Positions 7,115 to 9,279 of a stretch of DNA of 9,279 nucleotides are shown piece by piece. The notes under the pieces were generated by a model. That model worked only from the letters and a program-made list of their open reading frames with translations. It searched no databases and had not been told where the DNA came from. The DNA comes from Planctomycetota bacterium. GTDB taxonomy: Bacteria > Planctomycetota > B15-G4. The position numbers and the translations under genes were made by a program. The stretch lies in assembly GCA_003644265.1 (NCBI GenBank), contig QNBX01000172.1:1-9279 (forward strand), read 5' to 3'. The stretch's first letter is position 1; every line of letters starts with the position of its first letter.

Positions 7115-7405
7115 ATGAGCCAGATTGCACTGGGAATGATCGAGACCAAGGGCCTGGTGGGCTCCATCGAGGCGGCTGACGCCATGGTCAAGGCCGCCAA
7201 GGTGGCCCTGATCGGCAAGGAGCGCATCGGCGGCGGCTACGTGACCGTGATGGTGCGCGGTGACGTGGGCGCCGTGAAGGCCGCCACCGACGCCGGCGCC
7301 GCGGCGGCCCGCCGCGTGGGCGAGCTGGTCTCGGTGCACGTGATCCCGCGCCCGCACAGCGAGGTCGAGTCGATCCTGCCGCAGCCCGAGGGCGAGCCGG
7401 CCTGA
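7115..7405 (+). CDS. Hexameric microcompartment shell protein (BMC-H)
   Basis: A single BMC domain of 96 residues, the usual size, which assembles into flat hexamers that tile shell facets and carry a central pore. It begins [20 protein letters not shown], followed by MVKAAKV with the conserved hexamer-edge lysine K26. The pore loop is RIGGGYV (G39-G41), then [13 protein letters not shown] and the C-terminal strand [10 protein letters not shown]. As I remember it, the Haliangium ochraceum BMC-H (Hoch_5815) shares most of these blocks; PduA and CcmK are more distant. GGAGAG at 7099-7104, 10 nt before the ATG, is a good ribosome site, in contrast to the gene upstream. A strong stem-loop lies 7 nt after the stop codon. 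It is probably the most abundant shell component. It shows no truncation or extension. Confidence 0.96.
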   Translation: MSQIALGMIETKGLVGSIEAADAMVKAAKVALIGKERIGGGYVTVMVRGDVGAVKAATDAGAAAARRVGELVSVHVIPRPHSEVESILPQPEGEPA

Positions 7406-7411
7406 ATCGTG

Positions 7412-7439
7412 CCGGCGGGCGCTCGCTGAGCCCCGCCGG
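7412..7439. other. Strong stem-loop immediately after the BMC-H gene
   Basis: CCGGCGGG (7412-7419) pairs exactly with CCCGCCGG (7432-7439). Inside, GCTC (7421-7424) pairs with GAGC (7428-7431) around a GCT loop, leaving one bulged C at 7420, so the whole is a 12-bp GC-rich hairpin. No T-run follows. Its place in the 173-nt gap between two shell genes suggests a 3' stabiliser or partial attenuator that would set the BMC-H to BMC-T ratio. Confidence 0.6.
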
Positions 7440-7456
7440 GCCGAGTCGCTGAGCCC
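7423..7456 (+). repeat. 11-bp direct repeat in the BMC-H/BMC-T gap
   Basis: TCGCTGAGCCC occurs at 7423-7433 and again at 7446-7456, with start points 23 bp apart. The first copy forms the loop and right arm of the stem-loop, so the second could compete for pairing with the left arm. The rest of the gap to 7578 is C-rich and shows no other clear structure. Confidence 0.45.
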
Positions 7457-7578
7457 GCTCGCCGCCCATCGTGGCCGGGCTGTGCGGCGCGGCTTCGTCG
7501 CTCCGCCCGGCACCGAGCCCCTCACCGCCCCCGCGCCCCGCAGCGTCCTACCCCCGCGCGCCCGACCCGCGAGTCCCC

Positions 7579-8208
7579 ATGGTCCAGCTCCGAAGCTACG
7601 TCTTCCTCGACTCGATGCAGCCGCAGTTCGCGTCCTTCGTGGCCAGCACGGCCCGGGGCTACCTGCCGGTGCGCGGTCAGGCGGCGCTCTACGTCGAGAT
7701 CGCCCCCGGCATCGCCATCAATCGCGTGACCGACATCGCGCTCAAGAGCACCTCGGTGCGCCCGGCGGTGCAGGTGGTGGAGCGCGCCTTCGGGCTGCTG
7801 GAGGTGCACGACGAGAGCCAGGCCGAGGTGCGCTCGGCCGGCCGCCATATCCTCGACTACCTGGAGCACGAGGAGCACGACCGGCTGCAGCCGCGCATCC
7901 TCACCAGCGAGATCATCACGGGCATCGACGACTACCAGTCCATGCTGATCAACCGCAACCGCTCGGGCATGATGCTGCTGGGCGGCGAGACGCTCTACAT
8001 CCTCGAGGTGCACCCCGCGGCCTACGCCGTGATCGCCGCCAACGAGGCCGAGAAAGCCGCGGACATCAAGCTGATCGACATGCGGCCCTACGGCGCCTTC
8101 GGACGCCTGCAGCTGGGCGGTAGCGAGTCCGACATCCGCGTGGCCGAGGAGGCCATCGCCAAGGCCCTGGCCGACATCCCCGGCCAGCCCAACGAAGGTC
8201 GGGGCTAG
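7579..8208 (+). CDS. Trimeric shell protein, tandem BMC domain, double-disc type (BMC-T)
   Basis: A 209-residue shell protein with two BMC-like domains, at about residues 1-100 and 112-205. It forms pseudohexameric trimers. It opens with [20 protein letters not shown], then [30 protein letters not shown] and [14 protein letters not shown]. The second half has IINRNRSG-like [20 protein letters not shown] and [20 protein letters not shown]. By memory this is strikingly like Hoch_5816 of Haliangium ochraceum, one of the permuted BMC-T proteins whose trimers stack face to face and have gated wide pores, suited to larger metabolites or cofactors. The ATG at 7579 is chosen because similarity begins there. 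An in-frame GTG at 7471 would add 36 Pro/Ala/Ser-rich residues with no family support. The ribosome site is weak. It follows BMC-H after 173 nt. Confidence 0.93.
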   Translation: MVQLRSYVFLDSMQPQFASFVASTARGYLPVRGQAALYVEIAPGIAINRVTDIALKSTSVRPAVQVVERAFGLLEVHDESQAEVRSAGRHILDYLEHEEHDRLQPRILTSEIITGIDDYQSMLINRNRSGMMLLGGETLYILEVHPAAYAVIAANEAEKAADIKLIDMRPYGAFGRLQLGGSESDIRVAEEAIAKALADIPGQPNEGRG

Positions 8209-8214
8209 CGCGTC

Positions 8215-8298
8215 ATGATCAATCGCGCTCTGTTCCGCTCCGAGGTGTCGCGCGCGCGCGCGCTCGCGCTGGCCCGTGCGGCCGGTCGAGGCGCCTGA
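8215..8298 (+). CDS. Possible 27-residue peptide between shell genes
   Basis: ATG at 8215 opens a frame of 27 codons ending in TGA at 8296-8298, fitting almost exactly between the two BMC-T genes (6 nt after one stop, 2 nt before the next ATG). The product, MINRALFRSEVSRARALALA followed by RAAGRGA, is basic and likely helical. GGGG at 8201-8204 is a weak ribosome site. Its last codons contain the ribosome site of the next gene (GAGG, 8288-8291), so it could be a translational-coupling leader. It could also be a small cargo or adaptor peptide, or nothing. I recognise no family, and GC-rich sequence gives such frames easily. Confidence 0.3.
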   Translation: MINRALFRSEVSRARALALARAAGRGA

Positions 8299-8300
8299 TC

Positions 8301-8891
8301 ATGGCTCCCGTCGTCGGCGCCGCCGGTCCCGCCATCGCCCTGCTGGAGCTCGCGTCCATCGCGGTGGGGCACCGCACGCTCGACGCCCTGCTCAAGCAGG
8401 CCGAGGTTCAGCTGCTGGTGGCGCGTCCGGTGAGCCCCGGCCGCTGGATCATCCTGATCACCGGCCAGGTGGAGGAGCTGAGTTCGGCCCTGCGTCGCGG
8501 CGTCGAGGTGGCGGGGGCGGCCCTGGTCGATCGGCTGTTCATCCCCAACGTAGAGCCCTCGCTGCTGGCGCTGGTGTCGGCGCCGGGGGCGGTGCCGGAG
8601 AGCCTGGACGCGGTGGGCACGCTGGAGACCCTGAGCGTAGCCAGCGTCATCGCGGCGGGGGACGCGGCGGCCAAGGCGGCCAGCATCTCTCTGCTCTCGC
8701 TGGGGCTGGCGCGTGGCCTGGGCGGCAAGTGCTGGGTGAGCTTCACCGGCGAGCTGTCCGACGTCAGCGCCGCCATGGACGCGGGCGCGGCCGCAGCGTC
8801 GACCGCGGGCATGCTGCTGGAGCGCGTGGTCATTCCGCGTCCCGACCCGCGCCTGGGCGAGATCCTGGCCCGCGGCGTCGACCTCTCGTGA
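8301..8891 (+). CDS. Trimeric shell protein, tandem BMC domain, single-disc type (BMC-T)
   Basis: A 196-residue protein with two unpermuted BMC domains in tandem. It forms trimers that replace hexamers in the shell facet. Domain one, about residues 10-92, runs ALLELASIAVGHRTLDALLK, RPVSPGRWIILITGQVEEL, VDRLFIPN. Domain two, about 106-190, runs GTLETLSVASVIAAGDAAAK, LARGLGGKCWVSFTGEL, LERVVIPRPDPRL. The arrangement and wording recall Hoch_5812 of Haliangium ochraceum (from memory). The putative pore loops SPGR and LGGK are short. C144 follows the second loop but does not sit where the iron-sulphur ligand of PduT lies, so I do not infer a cluster. The ATG has GAGG 9 nt upstream. The stop overlaps the next GTG (GTGA), indicating coupling to the downstream gene. 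Confidence 0.94.
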   Translation: MAPVVGAAGPAIALLELASIAVGHRTLDALLKQAEVQLLVARPVSPGRWIILITGQVEELSSALRRGVEVAGAALVDRLFIPNVEPSLLALVSAPGAVPESLDAVGTLETLSVASVIAAGDAAAKAASISLLSLGLARGLGGKCWVSFTGELSDVSAAMDAGAAAASTAGMLLERVVIPRPDPRLGEILARGVDLS

Positions 8892-9279
8892 GCCGGCTGA
8901 TCACCGAGCTGGACCTGCTGTCCGGGCGCGTCGCGGGGACCATCGTGCTGTCGGCCGACGTGCTGATCACGCCCGCCGCCCGCGACCGGGCCGTGGTCCG
9001 GGGGATGGTGATCGTGGAGCGCGACGGGAGCGTGTGCGGCGGGGCGCCCGCTACGGCCGCGCCGCCCGCGAAGGCCGCGAAGGCCGCGAAGGCCGCGAAG
9101 GCCGCGAAGGCCGCGAAGGCCGCAGGATCCGGAACCGGTTGCGGCGACGTCGAGGCGGCGACGACGTGCTCCTGCACAGCGCCTCCCGCGGCATCTGGTG
9201 GCAGCGCGCAACTTGGTGGCAGTGCGCAAGCTGGCAGCGTGCAACCTGCCGCGCCCGCGCCTGCGCCCGCGCCCGCGCC
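8888..9279 (+). CDS. Partial microcompartment protein with EutQ-like N-terminus and low-complexity linker (runs off the window)
   Basis: A GTG overlapping the previous stop by 4 nt opens a frame of 130 codons that stays open to the window end. Residues 2-46 (SRLITELDLL, then VLITPAARDRAV, GMVIVERDG) follow the pattern at the N-terminus of EutQ (LIT..DI..., ITPEAREVA..LG, ITECDES), a short element also seen, as I recall, at the front of other microcompartment proteins such as EutT. After residue 50 comes an Ala/Pro stretch, six perfect Ala-Lys-Ala repeats (61-78), a Gly/Ser/Thr region with C85, C94 and C96 (plus C50 earlier), a repeated GGSAQ segment, and a Pro/Ala tail. The C-terminal domain is outside the window, so a cupin like EutQ, a fused enzyme, or only a scaffold are all possible. 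Frame choice is supported by the overlap and by the in-phase 9-bp repeat. Confidence 0.7.
   Translation, partial: MSRLITELDLLSGRVAGTIVLSADVLITPAARDRAVVRGMVIVERDGSVCGGAPATAAPPAKAAKAAKAAKAAKAAKAAGSGTGCGDVEAATTCSCTAPPAASGGSAQLGGSAQAGSVQPAAPAPAPAPA
9068..9121 (+). repeat. Six tandem copies of GCGAAGGCC
   Basis: Six identical 9-bp units in phase with the truncated gene, each coding Ala-Lys-Ala. The identity at synonymous positions indicates recent slippage expansion, so copy number probably varies between strains and changes only the length of a basic linker. Confidence 0.9.

Noticed and set aside
7471..7578. 36-residue Pro/Ala/Ser-rich N-terminal extension of the first BMC-T from a GTG at 7471
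   Set aside because: Family similarity starts at [11 protein letters not shown]; the extension has the composition of non-coding C-rich sequence. It cannot be fully excluded because the ribosome site at 7579 is weak.
8730..8732. C144 of the second BMC-T as an iron-sulphur ligand, as in PduT
   Set aside because: The Cys follows GGK and falls in the strand after the pore loop; in PduT the ligand precedes the PGK of the loop. A cluster is not supported.
9068..9121. Tandem repeats as a CRISPR array
   Set aside because: The 9-bp units abut without spacers and are in phase with a coding frame.

Overview
The window is a GC-rich (roughly 70% by eye) bacterial chromosome segment. Every convincing gene lies on the + strand. 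It joins a conserved cell-shape gene cluster to the start of a bacterial microcompartment (BMC) operon. The three shell proteins resemble, as I remember those sequences, the shell proteins of the myxobacterium Haliangium ochraceum (Hoch_5815, Hoch_5816, Hoch_5812). A Myxococcota-like host is therefore my best guess, but no marker gene here proves it.

Layout. (1) 1-3583: the tail of an unidentified gene (perhaps mreD), then penicillin-binding protein 2 (mrdA) and rodA, joined by 4-nt ATGA/GTGA overlaps. Together these two make the elongasome peptidoglycan synthase; both carry extra segments compared with their E. coli counterparts. (2) 3584-5134: a promoter-like sequence and a glutamate dehydrogenase resembling the animal enzyme. 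(3) 5135-5326: a 192-nt gap with a large imperfect stem-loop, two small hairpins, and a promoter-like sequence whose expected start point falls on the ATG of the next gene. (4) 5327-9279: the BMC operon. It encodes a CoA-acylating aldehyde dehydrogenase with a long disordered C-terminal tail, a hexameric shell protein (BMC-H), a permuted double-disc-type trimeric shell protein (BMC-T), a 27-codon mini-ORF, a single-disc-type BMC-T, and a gene cut by the window edge. The N-terminus of that last protein resembles the first ~45 residues of EutQ, followed by Lys/Ala repeats and a Cys-containing Ala/Pro/Gly linker.

How the parts fit. The shell proteins would build facets around the aldehyde dehydrogenase, which would turn a toxic or volatile aldehyde plus CoA and NAD+ into acyl-CoA. 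The dehydrogenase tail looks like a tether ending in an encapsulation peptide. No aldehyde-generating signature enzyme, vertex pentamer (BMC-P), phosphotransacylase or alcohol dehydrogenase is visible here, so the substrate cannot be named; those genes may lie to the right or elsewhere in the genome. The most unusual points are the truncated EutQ-like fusion, the mini-ORF between shell genes, the stem-loop just after the BMC-H gene, and the possibly leaderless operon start.
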